Positions 28,624 through 39,117 of a stretch of 64,000 nt of DNA are shown one piece after another. The notes below the pieces were generated by a model. The model had not been told where the DNA came from. It made no database searches and was given only the letters and a program-made list of their open reading frames with translations. The stretch lies in assembly GCF_030056735.1 (NCBI RefSeq), contig NZ_JASHKN010000002.1, forward strand, positions 1 to 64,000, in the 5' to 3' direction. Position numbers and translations under genes: made by a program. The first letter of the stretch is position 1, and each line of letters opens with the position of its first letter. The stretch is from Rhodococcus sp. IEGM 1409 (GTDB lineage: Bacteria; Actinomycetota; Actinomycetes; Mycobacteriales; Mycobacteriaceae).

Positions 28624-29295
28624 ATGCCGGGACGTCAAAGGCGTGACGGCGGAAGCGGACCCGCCGGACAGAATGGCCCCAACAGCGGTGACAACAGCAA
28701 CGCTCGTGGGGACAACCGTGGTGGCGGCCGTGACCGTCGCGACGGTGGCCGTGGCGGAAACGCTGCGGAGAAGTCACAGTTCATCGAGCGCGTTGTCACG
28801 ATCAACCGCGTTTCCAAGGTCGTCAAGGGTGGTCGTCGCTTCAGCTTCACCGCTCTGGTGATCGTCGGAGACGGCAACGGACTGGTCGGCGTCGGTTACG
28901 GAAAGGCCAAGGAAGTTCCCGCGGCCATCCAGAAGGGTGTCGAGGAGGCTCGCAAGAGCTTCTTCCGCGTCCCGATGATCGCCAACACCATCACTCACCC
29001 CGTCCAGGGTGAGGCTGCTGCCGGCATCGTCATGCTTCGCCCGGCAAGCCCCGGTACCGGTGTTATCGCCGGTGGCGCTGTGCGCGCCGTGCTGGAGTGC
29101 GCTGGAATCGCGGACATCCTGTCGAAGTCGCTCGGTAGCGACAACGCCATCAACGTCGTGCATGCGACCGTTGCTGCGCTCAAGGGTCTGCAGCGTCCCG
29201 AGGAAGTTGCGGCTCGCCGCGGCCTCACCCTCGAAGAGGTTGCACCCGCCGGCATGCTTCGCGCTCGCGCACAGGCTGCTGGGAGTGTGAAGTAA
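28624..29295 (+). CDS. rpsE: 30S ribosomal protein S5
   Basis: A 223-residue S5. The first 50 residues are a Gly/Asn/Arg-rich tail (repeats of GGxxR and DNNxRGD) common in actinobacteria, followed by the canonical [19 protein letters not shown] and [17 protein letters not shown]. It functions at the mRNA entry and in decoding fidelity. GGAAGGACAGCCTG precedes the ATG. Confidence 0.96.
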   Translation: MPGRQRRDGGSGPAGQNGPNSGDNSNARGDNRGGGRDRRDGGRGGNAAEKSQFIERVVTINRVSKVVKGGRRFSFTALVIVGDGNGLVGVGYGKAKEVPAAIQKGVEEARKSFFRVPMIANTITHPVQGEAAAGIVMLRPASPGTGVIAGGAVRAVLECAGIADILSKSLGSDNAINVVHATVAALKGLQRPEEVAARRGLTLEEVAPAGMLRARAQAAGSVK

Positions 29296-29474
29296 TGGCA
29301 GATCTCAAGGTCACTCAGATCAAGAGCATCATCGGGACCAAGCAGAACCAGAAGGATTCTCTGCGCACGCTCGGTCTCAAGGGCATCCGTCAGACCGTTG
29401 TTCGTGAGGACAACGCACAGAACCGCGGTCTGATCAACGTGGTGCGCCACCTCGTAACAGTTGAGGAGGTCTAA
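29295..29474 (+). CDS. rpmD: 50S ribosomal protein L30
   Basis: A 59-residue L30 found by reading the gap between rpsE and rpl[19 protein letters not shown] at the start and [16 protein letters not shown] in the middle, the L30 pattern. ATG 29295 shares one base with the rpsE stop, and TAA at 29472-29474 is three bases before rplO. Confidence 0.96.
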   Translation: MADLKVTQIKSIIGTKQNQKDSLRTLGLKGIRQTVVREDNAQNRGLINVVRHLVTVEEV

Positions 29475-29476
29475 CC

Positions 29477-29920
29477 ATGACCATCAAACTGCACCACCTG
29501 CGCCCCGCTCCCGGATCCAAGTCCAACAAGATTCGTGTTGGACGCGGTGAGGGCGGCAAGCGTGGTAAGACCGCAGGTCGCGGTACCAAGGGCACCAAGG
29601 CACGTAACACCGTGCGCGTGGGCTTCGAGGGTGGACAGATGCCGCTTCACATGCGTCTGCCCAAGCTCAAGGGCTTCAAGAACCCCTTCCGCACCGAGTA
29701 CCAGGTCGTCAATGTCGGCGACATCGCCCGTCTGTTCCCCGAAGGTGGAGCAATCACGGTCGAGGATCTCGTCACCAAGGGCGCAGTCCGCAAGAACCAG
29801 CTCGTCAAGGTTCTGGGCGACGGCGAACTGACTGTTGCCGTTCAGGTGACCGTCGACAAGTTCACCGGTTCCGCCAAGGAAAAGATTGCTGCTGCCGGTG
29901 GTTCCGCTACCGAGCTGTGA
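29477..29920 (+). CDS. rplO: 50S ribosomal protein L15
   Basis: A 147-residue L15 with [20 protein letters not shown], the glycine/arginine-rich stretch and [32 protein letters not shown] precedes the ATG. Last gene of this transcript by the hairpin downstream. Confidence 0.97.
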   Translation: MTIKLHHLRPAPGSKSNKIRVGRGEGGKRGKTAGRGTKGTKARNTVRVGFEGGQMPLHMRLPKLKGFKNPFRTEYQVVNVGDIARLFPEGGAITVEDLVTKGAVRKNQLVKVLGDGELTVAVQVTVDKFTGSAKEKIAAAGGSATEL

Positions 29921-29940
29921 GTGATCACGCTTAGCTAGTC

Positions 29941-29980
29941 CGATGGCCGCAGCGCAGCGTTTGCTGCGTTGCGGCCATCG
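29941..29980 (+). terminator. Hairpin terminator after rplO
   Basis: An 18-bp stem with one G-T pair (29941-29958 with 29963-29980) around a GTTT loop, 21 bases after rplO. No T run follows, as in several hairpins of this window. About 195 bases with no gene separate it from secY; TATTCT (30032-30037) is a possible -10 there without a convincing -35. Confidence 0.7.
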
Positions 29981-30176
29981 GCGTCTACGCGGTCGTGTCA
30001 CAGATTGGTCGTGCTTGCTCGGATAGGTCAGTATTCTGGTCACCGAGTGGCAAATGTATCTTCGGCTTACCCGGTTTCGTGGTCTGCCCGCTTAGTTCCC
30101 AAATGCTCACTGTTAGAGTTCAAAAGTTCGACAGGTCAAAACGATCTGTCTCCCTACCGTCGTGCCAGGAGGATCT

Positions 30177-31496
30177 TTGCTTTCCGCCTTCGTCTCGGCC
30201 CTCAGGACCCCAGACCTGAGGCGGAAGATCCTCTTCACCCTCGGCTTGGTGGCTCTGTATCGGGTCGGCGCTCTAATTCCGTCCCCAGGTGTCGACTACG
30301 GCCGCGTGCGTCAGTGCATCGATATCGCCAACTCCGGTGACTCAGCAGGTATCTACTCGCTGATCAACCTGTTCTCCGGTGGCGCTCTGCTCCAGATGTC
30401 GATATTTGCGATCGGCATCATGCCGTACATCACGGCAAGCATCATCGTGCAGCTGCTGACCGTGGTGATCCCGAAGTTCGAGGAACTTCGAAAAGAAGGC
30501 CAGTCCGGTCAGGCCAAGATGACGCAGTACACGCGTTACCTGTCCATCGCTCTGGCCATCCTGCAGTCGACTGGCATCGTTGCCCTCGCGGCACGTGGAC
30601 AGTTGCTCCAGGGCTGTGACGACATCATCGCCGACAAGTCGATCTTCGGTCTTGTCATCATCGTGCTGGTCATGACTGCCGGTGCTGCCATGGTCATGTG
30701 GTTCGGTGAGGTCATCACCGAACGCGGCGTCGGCAACGGTATGTCGCTCCTCATCTTCGCCGGTATCGCATCGCGTATCCCGAGCGAGGGCAAGTCGATT
30801 CTCGACAGCCGCGGTCCGCTGGTCTTCGCCTTCGTCTGCCTCGCAGCGCTGTTGATCATTGCCGGTGTCGTCTTCGTCGAGCAGGGTCAGCGCCGCATTC
30901 CGGTGCAGTACGCAAAGCGGATGGTCGGACGCAAGATGTACGGCGGATCCTCGACGTACCTGCCACTGAAGGTCAACCAGGCCGGCGTCATCCCGGTGAT
31001 CTTCGCGTCTTCACTGCTGTACCTCCCGAACTTGATCGCACAGCTGACTTCGGCCAGCACAGCGGTCGACCCCAGCTGGTGGCAGCGCCTGATCAACACC
31101 TACCTGGTGAACCCGGCCAACCCGGTGTACATCGCGATCTACTTCGGCCTGATCGTCTTCTTCACGTACTTCTACGTCGCCATCACCTTCAATCCCGAAG
31201 AGCGCGCCGACGAGATGAAGAAGTTCGGTGGCTTCATCCCCGGTATCCGACCCGGTCAACCGACCGCGGATTACCTCAACTACGTGCTGAGTCGCATCAC
31301 CCTTCCGGGTGCGATTTACCTCGGCACCATTGCTGTTCTGCCCAACCTGTTCCTCGATATCGGGAATGGTGGCGGCGCGCAGAACCTGCCGTTCGGTGGC
31401 ACCGCGGTGCTGATCATGGTCAGCGTCGGTCTGGACACCGTGAAGCAGATCGAGAGTCAGCTAATGCAGCGTAACTATGAAGGGTTCCTCAAGTGA
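30177..31496 (+). CDS. secY: Preprotein translocase channel subunit SecY
   Basis: A 439-residue channel protein with ten membrane segments, N terminus [20 protein letters not shown], the plug region after GVDYGRV, and the cytosolic loop with [13 protein letters not shown]. It forms the Sec channel with SecE and SecG. I take TTG 30177 as start because AGGAGG sits four bases upstream and the mycobacterial protein starts MLSAF; the frame is open from GTG 30162. The stop overlaps adk as GTGA. Confidence 0.97.
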   Translation: MLSAFVSALRTPDLRRKILFTLGLVALYRVGALIPSPGVDYGRVRQCIDIANSGDSAGIYSLINLFSGGALLQMSIFAIGIMPYITASIIVQLLTVVIPKFEELRKEGQSGQAKMTQYTRYLSIALAILQSTGIVALAARGQLLQGCDDIIADKSIFGLVIIVLVMTAGAAMVMWFGEVITERGVGNGMSLLIFAGIASRIPSEGKSILDSRGPLVFAFVCLAALLIIAGVVFVEQGQRRIPVQYAKRMVGRKMYGGSSTYLPLKVNQAGVIPVIFASSLLYLPNLIAQLTSASTAVDPSWWQRLINTYLVNPANPVYIAIYFGLIVFFTYFYVAITFNPEERADEMKKFGGFIPGIRPGQPTADYLNYVLSRITLPGAIYLGTIAVLPNLFLDIGNGGGAQNLPFGGTAVLIMVSVGLDTVKQIESQLMQRNYEGFLK

Positions 31497-32038
31497 GACT
31501 TGTCCTCCTTGGTCCTCCCGGTGCCGGCAAGGGCACCCAGGCCGCTATCTTGTCCGAGAAGTTCGGCGTTCCCCACATTTCGACGGGCGATCTCTTCCGC
31601 GCGAACATCGGTCAGGCCACCGCTCTCGGTGTAGAAGCAAAGAAGTACATCGACGCCGGTGAACTCGTACCGAGTTCGATCACCAACGACATGGTGAAGG
31701 CTCGCGTCGCAGAACCGGACGCAGCAAACGGATTCCTTCTCGACGGTTTCCCGCGCTCGGTCGAACAGGCTCAGGCACTCGAGGGAATCTTGAAGGACCT
31801 CGACACCAAGCTCGACGGTGTTCTGTCCTTCGTCGTAGACGAGGACATCGTGGTCGAGCGCATGCTCGCCCGCGGTCGTGCCGACGACACCGAGGACGTC
31901 ATCCGCAACCGTCTCCGGGTCTACCGCGACGAGACGTCACCGCTGTTCGACTACTACAAGGACAGCATCGTCTCCGTCGACGCGATCGGCGAGGTCGAAG
32001 AGGTCAACGCACGCGCACTGGCAGCGTTGGGCAAGTAA
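31493..32038 (+). CDS. adk: Adenylate kinase
   Basis: A 181-residue short-type kinase with P-loop [26 protein letters not shown] and a short LID without zinc cysteines, as in mycobacteria. It balances AMP, ADP and ATP. GTG start overlaps the secY stop; its own stop shares one base with map, so secY, adk and map are one coupled unit. Confidence 0.97.
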   Translation: MRLVLLGPPGAGKGTQAAILSEKFGVPHISTGDLFRANIGQATALGVEAKKYIDAGELVPSSITNDMVKARVAEPDAANGFLLDGFPRSVEQAQALEGILKDLDTKLDGVLSFVVDEDIVVERMLARGRADDTEDVIRNRLRVYRDETSPLFDYYKDSIVSVDAIGEVEEVNARALAALGK

Positions 32039-32835
32039 TGGTCTTCGGGCGTAAGCGCAAGGTTGTTCCGTTCCGCTCCGCGGGCGAACTCGACGCGATG
32101 GCTGCTGCCGGTGCGATCGTGGGTTCGGCTTTGGTGGCGGTGCGCGCTGCGGCGAAGCCCGGTGTCAGCACTTTGGAACTGAACGCGGTCGCAGAATCCG
32201 TCATTCGTGACGCCGGCGCCGTGCCTTCGTTCCTCGGGTACCACGGCTTCACCGGTTCGATCTGCTCTTCGGTCAACGATCGCGTCGTTCACGGGATCCC
32301 TTCGGCTCAGGACATCCTGGCCGAAGGTGACCTCGTTTCGATCGACTGCGGTGCGATCCTCGACGGTTGGCACGGTGACTCTGCTTGGACGTTCGGTGTC
32401 GGCGAGATCAGCGTCGCCGATCAGGAACTGAGCGAGGCAACTCGGCTTTCGATGGAAGCCGGGATCGCGGCGATGATCGCAGGCAACCGTCTGACAGATG
32501 TTTCGCACGCGATCGAGGTCGGCACCCATGCCGCCGAGAAGTTGCACGGTCGTTCCTACGGCATCGTCGACGGATACGGTGGACACGGAATCGGTCGGGA
32601 AATGCACATGGATCCGTTCCTCGCCAACGAAGGTGCCCCGGGTAAGGGTCCTGAATTGGTTGTCGGATCGTGCCTGGCGATCGAGCCGATGCTCACGCTC
32701 GGCACCACCGACACGGTGATTCTCGACGACGACTGGACTGTCGTGACCACCGACGGTTCCCGTGCAGCGCACTGGGAACACACAGTCGCCGTGACCGAAG
32801 ATGGGCCGCGGATTCTTACCCTCCGGCCGGAGTAG
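32038..32835 (+). CDS. map: Methionine aminopeptidase, type I
   Basis: A 265-residue enzyme that removes initiator methionine. The five metal ligands are visible at family spacing: D103, D114, H183, E216 and E247, with the [15 protein letters not shown] substrate loop and GHGIGREMH. The N terminus lacks the SH3-binding extension of the second mycobacterial MetAP, so another copy may exist elsewhere. Ends the secY-adk-map unit. Confidence 0.96.
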   Translation: MVFGRKRKVVPFRSAGELDAMAAAGAIVGSALVAVRAAAKPGVSTLELNAVAESVIRDAGAVPSFLGYHGFTGSICSSVNDRVVHGIPSAQDILAEGDLVSIDCGAILDGWHGDSAWTFGVGEISVADQELSEATRLSMEAGIAAMIAGNRLTDVSHAIEVGTHAAEKLHGRSYGIVDGYGGHGIGREMHMDPFLANEGAPGKGPELVVGSCLAIEPMLTLGTTDTVILDDDWTVVTTDGSRAAHWEHTVAVTEDGPRILTLRPE

Positions 32836-32885
32836 TTGACGCCGTCGCTGACAAGTGTTGGCAGCGAGCGTGATTCACGTTCGAG

Positions 32886-32919
32886 AAGTCCCAGCCTCAT
32901 TGCGAGGCTGGGACTTTTT
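32886..32919 (+). terminator. Intrinsic terminator after map
   Basis: A perfect 13-bp stem (32886-32898 with 32904-32916), ATTGC loop and a run of five T at 32915-32919. It is a textbook rho-independent terminator for secY-adk-map. Confidence 0.93.
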
Positions 32920-32962
32920 CGATGGGGGAGTGGTGTGCGTCGTCACCCTGACGGAGGCGCAT

Positions 32963-32991
32963 TTGGCCTGGTCGTTTACATCGCGTAACAT
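32963..32991 (+). promoter_or_regulatory. Promoter of the infA/alpha operon
   Basis: TTGGCC (32963-32968), 17 bases, TAACAT (32986-32991), giving a leader of about 150 bases before infA. GC-rich GGCGGTGC follows in place of GGTTGCC. The gap 32836-33147 otherwise holds only the map terminator. Confidence 0.65.
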
Positions 32992-33147
32992 GGCTAGGCG
33001 GTGCGCTATGCGCGTCGATAGTTCGCGTGCTTACGCCCGGATTGCTCCGGGCTCGGGCTTGCGAATTGTCGACGATCTTTCCATTGCGTGCCAATGTAAC
33101 GCAAGCCGATGCACGAAGCATGCCAAACCAAACGGATCGCGGAGGAT

Positions 33148-33369
33148 ATGGCTAAGAAAGACGGGGCCATCGAGGTCGAAGGACGAGTAGTCGAGCCGCT
33201 GCCCAATGCGATGTTCCGCATTGAGCTCGAGAATGGCCACAAGGTCCTCGCCCACATCAGCGGAAAGATGCGTCAGCACTACATTCGCATCCTCCCGGAA
33301 GATCGCGTTGTCGTAGAGCTCTCGCCCTACGACTTGTCGCGCGGACGCATCGTTTACCGCTACAAGTAA
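33148..33369 (+). CDS. infA: Translation initiation factor IF-1
   Basis: A 73-residue S1-like OB-fold protein, [20 protein letters not shown] at the start and [11 protein letters not shown] at the end; normal length. It blocks the ribosomal A site at initiation. ATG 33148 has GGAGG two to three bases upstream of TAT; the open frame from 33109 is shadow. Confidence 0.97.
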
Positions 33370-33459
33370 CGAACTTCCCGGACCTGACCTGGGTCAGGGA
33401 GAAGTATGTCTGCCGCGGTTCATCGCGGAGGGCTGCGACAAAACAGGAGATCAGAAGAC

Positions 33460-33573
33460 GTGAAGGTTCAGCCGAGCGTCAAGAAGATCTGCGAAAAGTG
33501 CAAAGTGATTCGCCGTAACGGTCGAGTCATGGTGATCTGCGAGAACCTGCGTCACAAGCAGCGTCAGGGCTAG
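33460..33573 (+). CDS. rpmJ: 50S ribosomal protein L36
   Basis: A 37-residue L36 starting at GTG 33460 ([20 protein letters not shown]) with the zinc ligands C11, C14, C27 and H32, so the zinc-binding form. ACAGGAGATC lies upstream. The 250 bases that follow up to rpsM hold no gene; a 7-bp GC hairpin is at 33691-33710. Confidence 0.96.
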   Translation: MKVQPSVKKICEKCKVIRRNGRVMVICENLRHKQRQG

Positions 33574-33823
33574 ATCTAGCTTTTCGAAGATCTGCTTGGC
33601 AACAAGCAAAGAAGACCTCCCAGTACCAGCCATTGTTGACGAGACCCCACGCGATCGTTCACCGATCGCCAAGGTCGGACAATGGTTCACCCCCGGCACG
33701 GAGGCCGGGGCCCCACTGAGTTAGTTGATGAGATCATCTGCGCCTTCGGGCGTCGGTACTCGGCAAGAGGCACAGGGGAAGGGCTGGGAGCAGACCTCCG
33801 CACACCGATAAGGAAATGCCACC

Positions 33824-34198
33824 ATGGCACGTCTCTCTGGTGTTGATCTTCCTCGCGAAAAGCGCATGGAGATCGCACTGACATACATCTACGGCATCGG
33901 CCGTACCCGCTCCAAGGAAATCCTTGACGCCACCGGCGTCAGCCCGGATCTCCGGAGCAAGGACCTCTCGGACGAGGACCTGGCAAAGCTCCGCGAGTAC
34001 ATCGAGGAGTCGCTCAAGGTCGAGGGTGACCTTCGCCGCGAGGTTCAGGCCGACATCCGTCGCAAGATCGAGATCGGCTGCTACCAGGGCCTGCGCCACC
34101 GTCGTGGTCTGCCCGTGCGTGGTCAGCGCACCAAGACCAACGCCCGTACCCGTAAGGGTCCGAAGCGCACCATTGCCGGCAAGAAGAAGGCGAAGTAA
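33824..34198 (+). CDS. rpsM: 30S ribosomal protein S13
   Basis: A 124-residue S13 with [20 protein letters not shown] and [20 protein letters not shown]. It contacts the 50S subunit through bridge B1. AAGGAAATGCCACC precedes the ATG; the stop shares one base with rpsK. Confidence 0.97.
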   Translation: MARLSGVDLPREKRMEIALTYIYGIGRTRSKEILDATGVSPDLRSKDLSDEDLAKLREYIEESLKVEGDLRREVQADIRRKIEIGCYQGLRHRRGLPVRGQRTKTNARTRKGPKRTIAGKKKAK

Positions 34199-34611
34199 TG
34201 CCCCCGAAGTCACGTAGCACCGGTCCGAAGAAGACCCAGAAGACGCGCCGCAGGGATAAGAAGAACATCCCGCACGGCGCCGCTCACATCAAGAGCACCT
34301 TCAACAACACCATCGTGTCCATCACGGACCCCGCCGGAAATGTCATTTCCTGGGCGTCTTCGGGACACGTCGGCTTCAAGGGATCGCGTAAGTCGACTCC
34401 CTTCGCCGCTCAGCTTGCTGCTGAGAGCGCTGCCCGTAAGGCGCAGGAGCACGGTGTCAAGAAGGTTGACGTCTTCGTCAAGGGACCGGGATCCGGTCGC
34501 GAGACCGCAATCCGTTCCCTCCAGGCTGCTGGCCTCGAGGTCGGCACCATTTCCGATGTAACCCCCCAGCCGCACAACGGCTGCCGTCCGCCCAAGCGGC
34601 GTCGGGTATAG
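34198..34611 (+). CDS. rpsK: 30S ribosomal protein S11
   Basis: A 137-residue S11 with [15 protein letters not shown] and the C-terminal [19 protein letters not shown]. Lines the mRNA exit channel. Starts on the last base of the rpsM stop. Confidence 0.97.
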   Translation: MPPKSRSTGPKKTQKTRRRDKKNIPHGAAHIKSTFNNTIVSITDPAGNVISWASSGHVGFKGSRKSTPFAAQLAAESAARKAQEHGVKKVDVFVKGPGSGRETAIRSLQAAGLEVGTISDVTPQPHNGCRPPKRRRV

Positions 34612-34633
34612 CGGGAAGGATAGGTAGAAGAAA

Positions 34634-35239
34634 ATGGCACGTTATACCGGACCCATCACCCGCAAGTCGCGTCGTCTGCGCGTCGACCTCGTTGGAGGCG
34701 ACCAGGCATTCGAGCGTCGCCCGTACCCGCCCGGACAGCACGGCCGCGCGCGTATCAAGGAGAGCGAGTACCTGCTCCAGCTGCAGGAGAAGCAGAAGGC
34801 TCGCTTCACCTACGGCGTCATGGAGAAGCAGTTCCGCCTGTACTACAAGGAGGCGAACAACCGCCCCGGCAAGACCGGCGAGAACCTGCTTCGCATCCTC
34901 GAGTCGCGTCTCGACAACGTCGTGTACCGCGCAGGCCTCGCTCGCACGCGCCGTCAGGCACGTCAGCTGGTCACGCACGGTCACCTTCTCGTGAACAACA
35001 AGAAGGTCGACATTCCGAGCTACCGCGTCTCGCAGTACGACATCATCGATGTCAAGGAGAAGTCGCTCTCCACGCTTCCGTTCCAGGTTGCGCGTGAGAC
35101 CGTCGGCGATCGCCCGGTTCCCGGGTGGCTGCAGGTTGTCGGCTCGCGTCTGCGGATCCTGGTTCACCAGCTTCCCGAGCGCGCGCAGATCGACATCGCT
35201 CTGCAGGAACAGCTCATCGTCGAGTACTACTCGAAGTAA
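34634..35239 (+). CDS. rpsD: 30S ribosomal protein S4
   Basis: A 201-residue S4 with ARYTGPITRKSRRL and the S4 RNA-binding domain TRRQARQLVTHGHLLVNNKKVDIPSY. It nucleates small-subunit assembly and, in E. coli, represses the alpha operon. AGGATAGGTAGAAGAAA precedes the ATG. Confidence 0.97.
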   Translation: MARYTGPITRKSRRLRVDLVGGDQAFERRPYPPGQHGRARIKESEYLLQLQEKQKARFTYGVMEKQFRLYYKEANNRPGKTGENLLRILESRLDNVVYRAGLARTRRQARQLVTHGHLLVNNKKVDIPSYRVSQYDIIDVKEKSLSTLPFQVARETVGDRPVPGWLQVVGSRLRILVHQLPERAQIDIALQEQLIVEYYSK

Positions 35240-35254
35240 GGCGCTTCGCACCCC

Positions 35255-35294
35255 GTGAGTGGTTGAGGAGTCTCCGGACTCCTCAACCGCTCAC
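35255..35294 (+). terminator. Hairpin between rpsD and rpoA
   Basis: An 18-bp stem with one G-T pair (35255-35272 with 35277-35294) closed by TCCG. No T run follows, so it may be a partial terminator or RNA processing site that lowers rpoA relative to upstream genes rather than a full stop. Confidence 0.6.
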
Positions 35295-35359
35295 AGGGCC
35301 GCAGGCCCTTTCCCATCGTGGGCGTCAAATAGTGGACGTCCGTACAGGAGGAAATACCA

Positions 35360-36421
35360 ATGCTCATTTCTCAGCGACCCACGCTGACCGAAGAGGTCAT
35401 CGCTGATAACCGCTCGAAGTTCGTCATCGAGCCCCTGGAGCCAGGTTTCGGGTACACGCTCGGCAATTCGCTGCGCCGCACGCTGCTCTCGTCGATCCCC
35501 GGCGCTGCTGTCACCAGCATCCGTATCGACGGCGTTCTCCACGAGTTCACCACCGTCCCGGGCGTGAAGGAAGATGTCACCGACATCATCCTGAACCTCA
35601 AGGGACTCGTCGTGAACTCCGAAGAGGACGAGCCGGTCACCATGTACGTCCGCAAGCAGGGCCCCGGCGCTGTTACCGCAGGCGACATCGTGCCCCCGGC
35701 AGGCGTCACCGTGAACAACCCTGATCTGCACATCGCCACCCTGAACGACAAGGGAAAGCTGGAGATCGAGCTCGTTGTCGAGCGCGGTCGCGGCTATGTC
35801 CCCGCCGTCCAGAACAAGGCGTCCGGCGCCGAGATCGGCCGTATCCCGGTCGACTCGATCTACTCGCCGGTGCTCAAGGTCACCTACAAGGTGGAGGCCA
35901 CTCGCGTCGAACAGCGCACCGACTTCGATCGGCTCGTTCTCGACGTGGAAACGAAGAACTCCATCACCGCACGGGACGCGCTCGCTTCTGCGGGCAAGAC
36001 CCTGGTTGAGCTCTTCGGCCTGGCCCGTGAGCTGAACGTCGAAGCAGAAGGCATCGAGATCGGACCCTCGCCCGCCGAGGCCGATCACATCGCTTCCTTC
36101 GGACTCCCCATCGAGGATCTGGACCTCACGGTCCGTTCCTACAACTGCCTCAAGCGCGAAGGTGTTCACACCGTCGGTGAGCTTGTCGGCCGTACCGAGT
36201 CCGATCTGCTCGACATCCGCAACTTCGGACAGAAGTCCATCGACGAGGTCAAGGTCAAGCTGCATTCGCTCGGCCTGTCCCTCAAGGACAGCCCCGCATC
36301 CTTCGATCCCACCACCGTTGCCGGGTACGACCCCGCCACCGGAACGTGGAGTGACACTGATGCCGGTTCCTTCGGCGATGCCGAGGGTACCGAGGACTAC
36401 GCCGAGACCGAACAGCTGTAG
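35360..36421 (+). CDS. rpoA: DNA-directed RNA polymerase subunit alpha
   Basis: A 353-residue alpha subunit. The N-terminal assembly domain carries [22 protein letters not shown]; the C-terminal domain (from about residue 250) with [20 protein letters not shown] binds UP elements and activators; an acidic tail ends the protein. AGGAGGAAATACCA precedes the ATG. Confidence 0.98.
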   Translation: MLISQRPTLTEEVIADNRSKFVIEPLEPGFGYTLGNSLRRTLLSSIPGAAVTSIRIDGVLHEFTTVPGVKEDVTDIILNLKGLVVNSEEDEPVTMYVRKQGPGAVTAGDIVPPAGVTVNNPDLHIATLNDKGKLEIELVVERGRGYVPAVQNKASGAEIGRIPVDSIYSPVLKVTYKVEATRVEQRTDFDRLVLDVETKNSITARDALASAGKTLVELFGLARELNVEAEGIEIGPSPAEADHIASFGLPIEDLDLTVRSYNCLKREGVHTVGELVGRTESDLLDIRNFGQKSIDEVKVKLHSLGLSLKDSPASFDPTTVAGYDPATGTWSDTDAGSFGDAEGTEDYAETEQL

Positions 36422-36451
36422 CAGCTCAGGTCCTTTACTAGGAGATCAATC

Positions 36452-37009
36452 ATGCCCAAGCCCAAGAAGGGTGCCCGCTTCGGCGGGTCGGCTTCCCACC
36501 AGAAGGCGATTTTCGCCAATCTGGCTACCGCGCTCTTCGAGCACGGCCGCATCACCACCACCGAGTCCAAGGCCAAGGCACTGCGCCCCTACGCCGAGAA
36601 GCTCGTCACGCACGCAAAGGCCGGCACGCTGGCTCACCGTCGTGAGGTGCTGAAGGTCATCCGCAACAAGGATGTCGTTCACACCCTGTTCGCCGAGATC
36701 GGCCCGTTCTACGCGGACCGTAACGGTGGATACACCCGCATCATCAAGACGATCCCCCGCAAGGGTGACAACGCTCCGATGGCAATCATCGAGCTCGTCA
36801 AGGAAAAGACCGTCACCTCCGAGGCCGATCGCGCTCGTCGCGTCAAGTCCTCGCAGGACGCTCCCGCCGCAGAGAACGTCGTCGAGGCCGTAGAGGCCGA
36901 CGCGACCGAGGCTGAGGTCGAGAACGCTGACGCAGTCGTCGAGGCTATCGAGAACGAGACCGCTACTGCGGCCGACGCTCCCGAAGCCGAAGAGGCCAAG
37001 AAGGACTAG
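36452..37009 (+). CDS. rplQ: 50S ribosomal protein L17 with acidic C-terminal extension
   Basis: A 185-residue L17. The first 120 residues are the conserved domain ([20 protein letters not shown]); the remaining 65 are an Ala/Glu-rich acidic tail with repeats of VEA/AEA, as in other actinobacteria. TAGGAGATCAATC precedes the ATG. Confidence 0.96.
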   Translation: MPKPKKGARFGGSASHQKAIFANLATALFEHGRITTTESKAKALRPYAEKLVTHAKAGTLAHRREVLKVIRNKDVVHTLFAEIGPFYADRNGGYTRIIKTIPRKGDNAPMAIIELVKEKTVTSEADRARRVKSSQDAPAAENVVEAVEADATEAEVENADAVVEAIENETATAADAPEAEEAKKD

Positions 37010-37014
37010 TTCCC

Positions 37015-37899
37015 TTGGTTTCGGCACACGCTGAATCGAACGAGCCCGCCGCCCCCATCGGGGACGGCGGGCTCGTTCGATTGCGGCTCGATATTTCGTA
37101 CGACGGTACCGACTTCTCGGGTTGGGCCCGCCAGACCGACCTGCGCACGGTGTGCGGTGAGATCGAAGACAGGTTGGGAACCGTTCTACGACAACCGGTT
37201 CAGCTGACGGTTGCCGGCCGGACCGATGCCGGGGTACATGCGACGGGTCAGGTCGCGCACGTCGACGTCCCGGCGGACATGCTCCCGGATGATCCGTCGC
37301 GGCTCGTGCGCAGACTGGCGCGCTTCCTGCCCAAGGATGTTCGGGTCAAAGAGATCTCGGCGGTTCCCGGCGACTTCGACGCACGATTCTCGGCGGTGCG
37401 ACGCTATTACGAGTACCGGGTGACCAACGCGGCATTCGGAGTGGAACCCCTGCGCGCACGCGACACCGTGTCGTACCCCAAACCACTCGATCTCGGCGCG
37501 ATGCAGGAGGCGTCGAATCGGCTTCTCGGCCTTCACAACTTCGCGGCATTCTGCAAGCGTCGAGAAGGTGCCACGACGGTGCGGGAGCTGCAACGTTTCG
37601 ACTGGGCACAAGAGGGCACGGTGTTCACGGCTTACGTGAATGCTGACGCATTCTGCTGGTCGATGGTGCGGAGTCTTGTAGGCGCAGTCCTCTCCGTCGG
37701 TGAGGGACGGCGCACCGCCGACTGGGTGGCAGGTTTGCTCGACGAAACTTCGCGGTCCAGTTCCATCCTCGTTGCGCCGGCGCACGGACTTTCGTTGGTC
37801 CGCGTGGACTACCCCGACTACTCGGAACTGGCTGCCCGCAACGCGATTACCCGTGAGACCCGCGAGATTCCGTCTTCGGGCGGGTGCTGCGGCGACTGA
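37015..37899 (+). CDS. truA: tRNA pseudouridine(38-40) synthase TruA
   Basis: A 294-residue pseudouridine synthase with [17 protein letters not shown] and the catalytic Asp71 in [18 protein letters not shown]. It modifies the tRNA anticodon stem-loop. The TTG 37015 has AAGGA ten bases upstream; TTG 37081 just after a large hairpin is the alternative and gives MRLDISYDG. Same position next to rplQ as in M. tuberculosis. Confidence 0.93.
   Translation: MVSAHAESNEPAAPIGDGGLVRLRLDISYDGTDFSGWARQTDLRTVCGEIEDRLGTVLRQPVQLTVAGRTDAGVHATGQVAHVDVPADMLPDDPSRLVRRLARFLPKDVRVKEISAVPGDFDARFSAVRRYYEYRVTNAAFGVEPLRARDTVSYPKPLDLGAMQEASNRLLGLHNFAAFCKRREGATTVRELQRFDWAQEGTVFTAYVNADAFCWSMVRSLVGAVLSVGEGRRTADWVAGLLDETSRSSSILVAPAHGLSLVRVDYPDYSELAARNAITRETREIPSSGGCCGD
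37034..37082 (+). terminator. Large hairpin between rplQ and the truA core
   Basis: A perfect 18-bp stem (37034-37051 with 37065-37082) plus an inner 4-bp stem. It falls inside the first codons of truA if TTG 37015 is the start. It may end part of the rplQ transcript or slow translation of truA; no T run follows. Confidence 0.6.
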
Positions 37900-37911
37900 T
37901 CACCTTCATGC

Positions 37912-37946
37912 AAAATGCCCTCCCACTCTGTGTGGGAGGGCATTTT
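37912..37946. terminator. Bidirectional terminator between truA and acyl-CoA dehydrogenase
   Basis: A perfect 15-bp stem (37912-37926 with 37932-37946), five-base loop, AAAA at one end and TTTT at the other, between convergent genes. It can serve both strands and ends the alpha operon. Confidence 0.92.
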
Positions 37947-37956
37947 CATCGGGCGG

Positions 37957-39099
37957 CTATCCGGCCAGCTGGCGCGCGATGACCAGTCGCTGAATCTGGT
38001 TGGTGCCCTCGAAGATCTGCGTGATCTTGGCCTCGCGCATGTAGCGCTCGACGGGGAAGTCCTGGGTGTATCCGTACCCGCCGAATACCTGAACGGCGTC
38101 GGTAGTGACCTTCATTGCCGCGTCGGTGGCAACAAGCTTTGCGACGCTGGCATTGCGCGAATACGGCACTCCGGCGTCACGGCGGCGGGCTGCATCGAGG
38201 TAGGTGGCACGTGCGGAGTCAACTGCGGCAGCCATGTCTGCGAGCACGAATCCGAGTCCCTGGTGATCGATGATCCGCTTGCCGAAAGCCTTGCGCTCCT
38301 TCGCGTAAGCGACCGCGTCGTCGAGCGCGCCCTGAGCGATTCCGACGGCAACAGCAGCGATTCCGAGTCGGCCGGAGTCGAGCGCGCTGAAGGCGATCGG
38401 GAGACCCTGGCCGCGCTGTCCGATCAACCGCTCGTCAGGAATGAAGGCGTCGTCGTAGTTCGCCGAGGCAGTGGGGACCGCGCGTAGCCCCATCTTCTCT
38501 TCGGGCTTGCCGAAGCTGAGGCCCTCGGTGTCCTTGTCCACCAGGAGACAGGAGATGCCGCGCGAGCCGTCGTCGCTGGTGCGGGCGAAGAGGTTGTAGA
38601 AGTCCGCCTTGCCGCCGTTGGTGATCCAGGCTTTCGAGCCGTTGACGCGGTAACCACCTTCGGTGGGGGTCGCCTTGCACGACAACGCGGCGGCGTCGGA
38701 TCCGGCCTGCGCTTCGGAGAGGCTGTATGCGCCGATGGTGTTGCCACCCAGCATGTCCGGAAGCCAGCGGTTCTTCTGTTCGTCGGTCCCGAAGGTGAAC
38801 AGCGGGAAGCATGAAAGGCTGTGCACGCTTACCGCAACGGCAACCGCGGCCCAGCGCGAGGCGATCTCTTCGAGGACTTGGAGGTAGACCTCGTACGGCT
38901 GATCGCCGCCACCGAACTCCTCGGGATACGGAAGGCTCAGTAGGCCTGCCTGTCCGAGTGCAGGGAACACTCCGTCGGGATACTTCTCGGCCTTCTCGTA
39001 TTCGTTGACCTTGGGCGCGAGTACCTTGTCCGCGACATCACGCGTCAGTTCGATGAGATCGCGAGCTTCTTGGCTGGGCATCAGGCGTTCGACGGGCAC
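37957..39099 (-). CDS. Acyl-CoA dehydrogenase
   Basis: A 380-residue FAD enzyme of beta-oxidation type. AYSLSEAQAGSD and WITNGG bind flavin and substrate, RKAFGKRI is the FAD-dimer segment, and the catalytic Glu lies in QIFEGTNQIQR near the C terminus. It oxidises an acyl-CoA to the 2,3-enoyl-CoA; chain length is not readable. Start GTG 39099 with TAGGAG upstream; ATG 39081 is an alternative. Divergent from a TetR gene 57 bases away, which probably controls it. Confidence 0.93.
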   Translation of the reverse strand: MPVERLMPSQEARDLIELTRDVADKVLAPKVNEYEKAEKYPDGVFPALGQAGLLSLPYPEEFGGGDQPYEVYLQVLEEIASRWAAVAVAVSVHSLSCFPLFTFGTDEQKNRWLPDMLGGNTIGAYSLSEAQAGSDAAALSCKATPTEGGYRVNGSKAWITNGGKADFYNLFARTSDDGSRGISCLLVDKDTEGLSFGKPEEKMGLRAVPTASANYDDAFIPDERLIGQRGQGLPIAFSALDSGRLGIAAVAVGIAQGALDDAVAYAKERKAFGKRIIDHQGLGFVLADMAAAVDSARATYLDAARRRDAGVPYSRNASVAKLVATDAAMKVTTDAVQVFGGYGYTQDFPVERYMREAKITQIFEGTNQIQRLVIARQLAG

Positions 39100-39117
39100 G
39101 GTCGGCTCCTAGCTAGG

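Noticed and set aside
30005-30037. Promoter for secY with TTGGTC or TTGCTC and TATTCT
   Set aside because: Spacings of 21 and 11 bases are outside the usual range, so the pair was not listed as a promoter.
33691-33710. Hairpin between rpmJ and rpsM as terminator
   Set aside because: Only a 7-bp stem without T run, within an operon that is usually cotranscribed.
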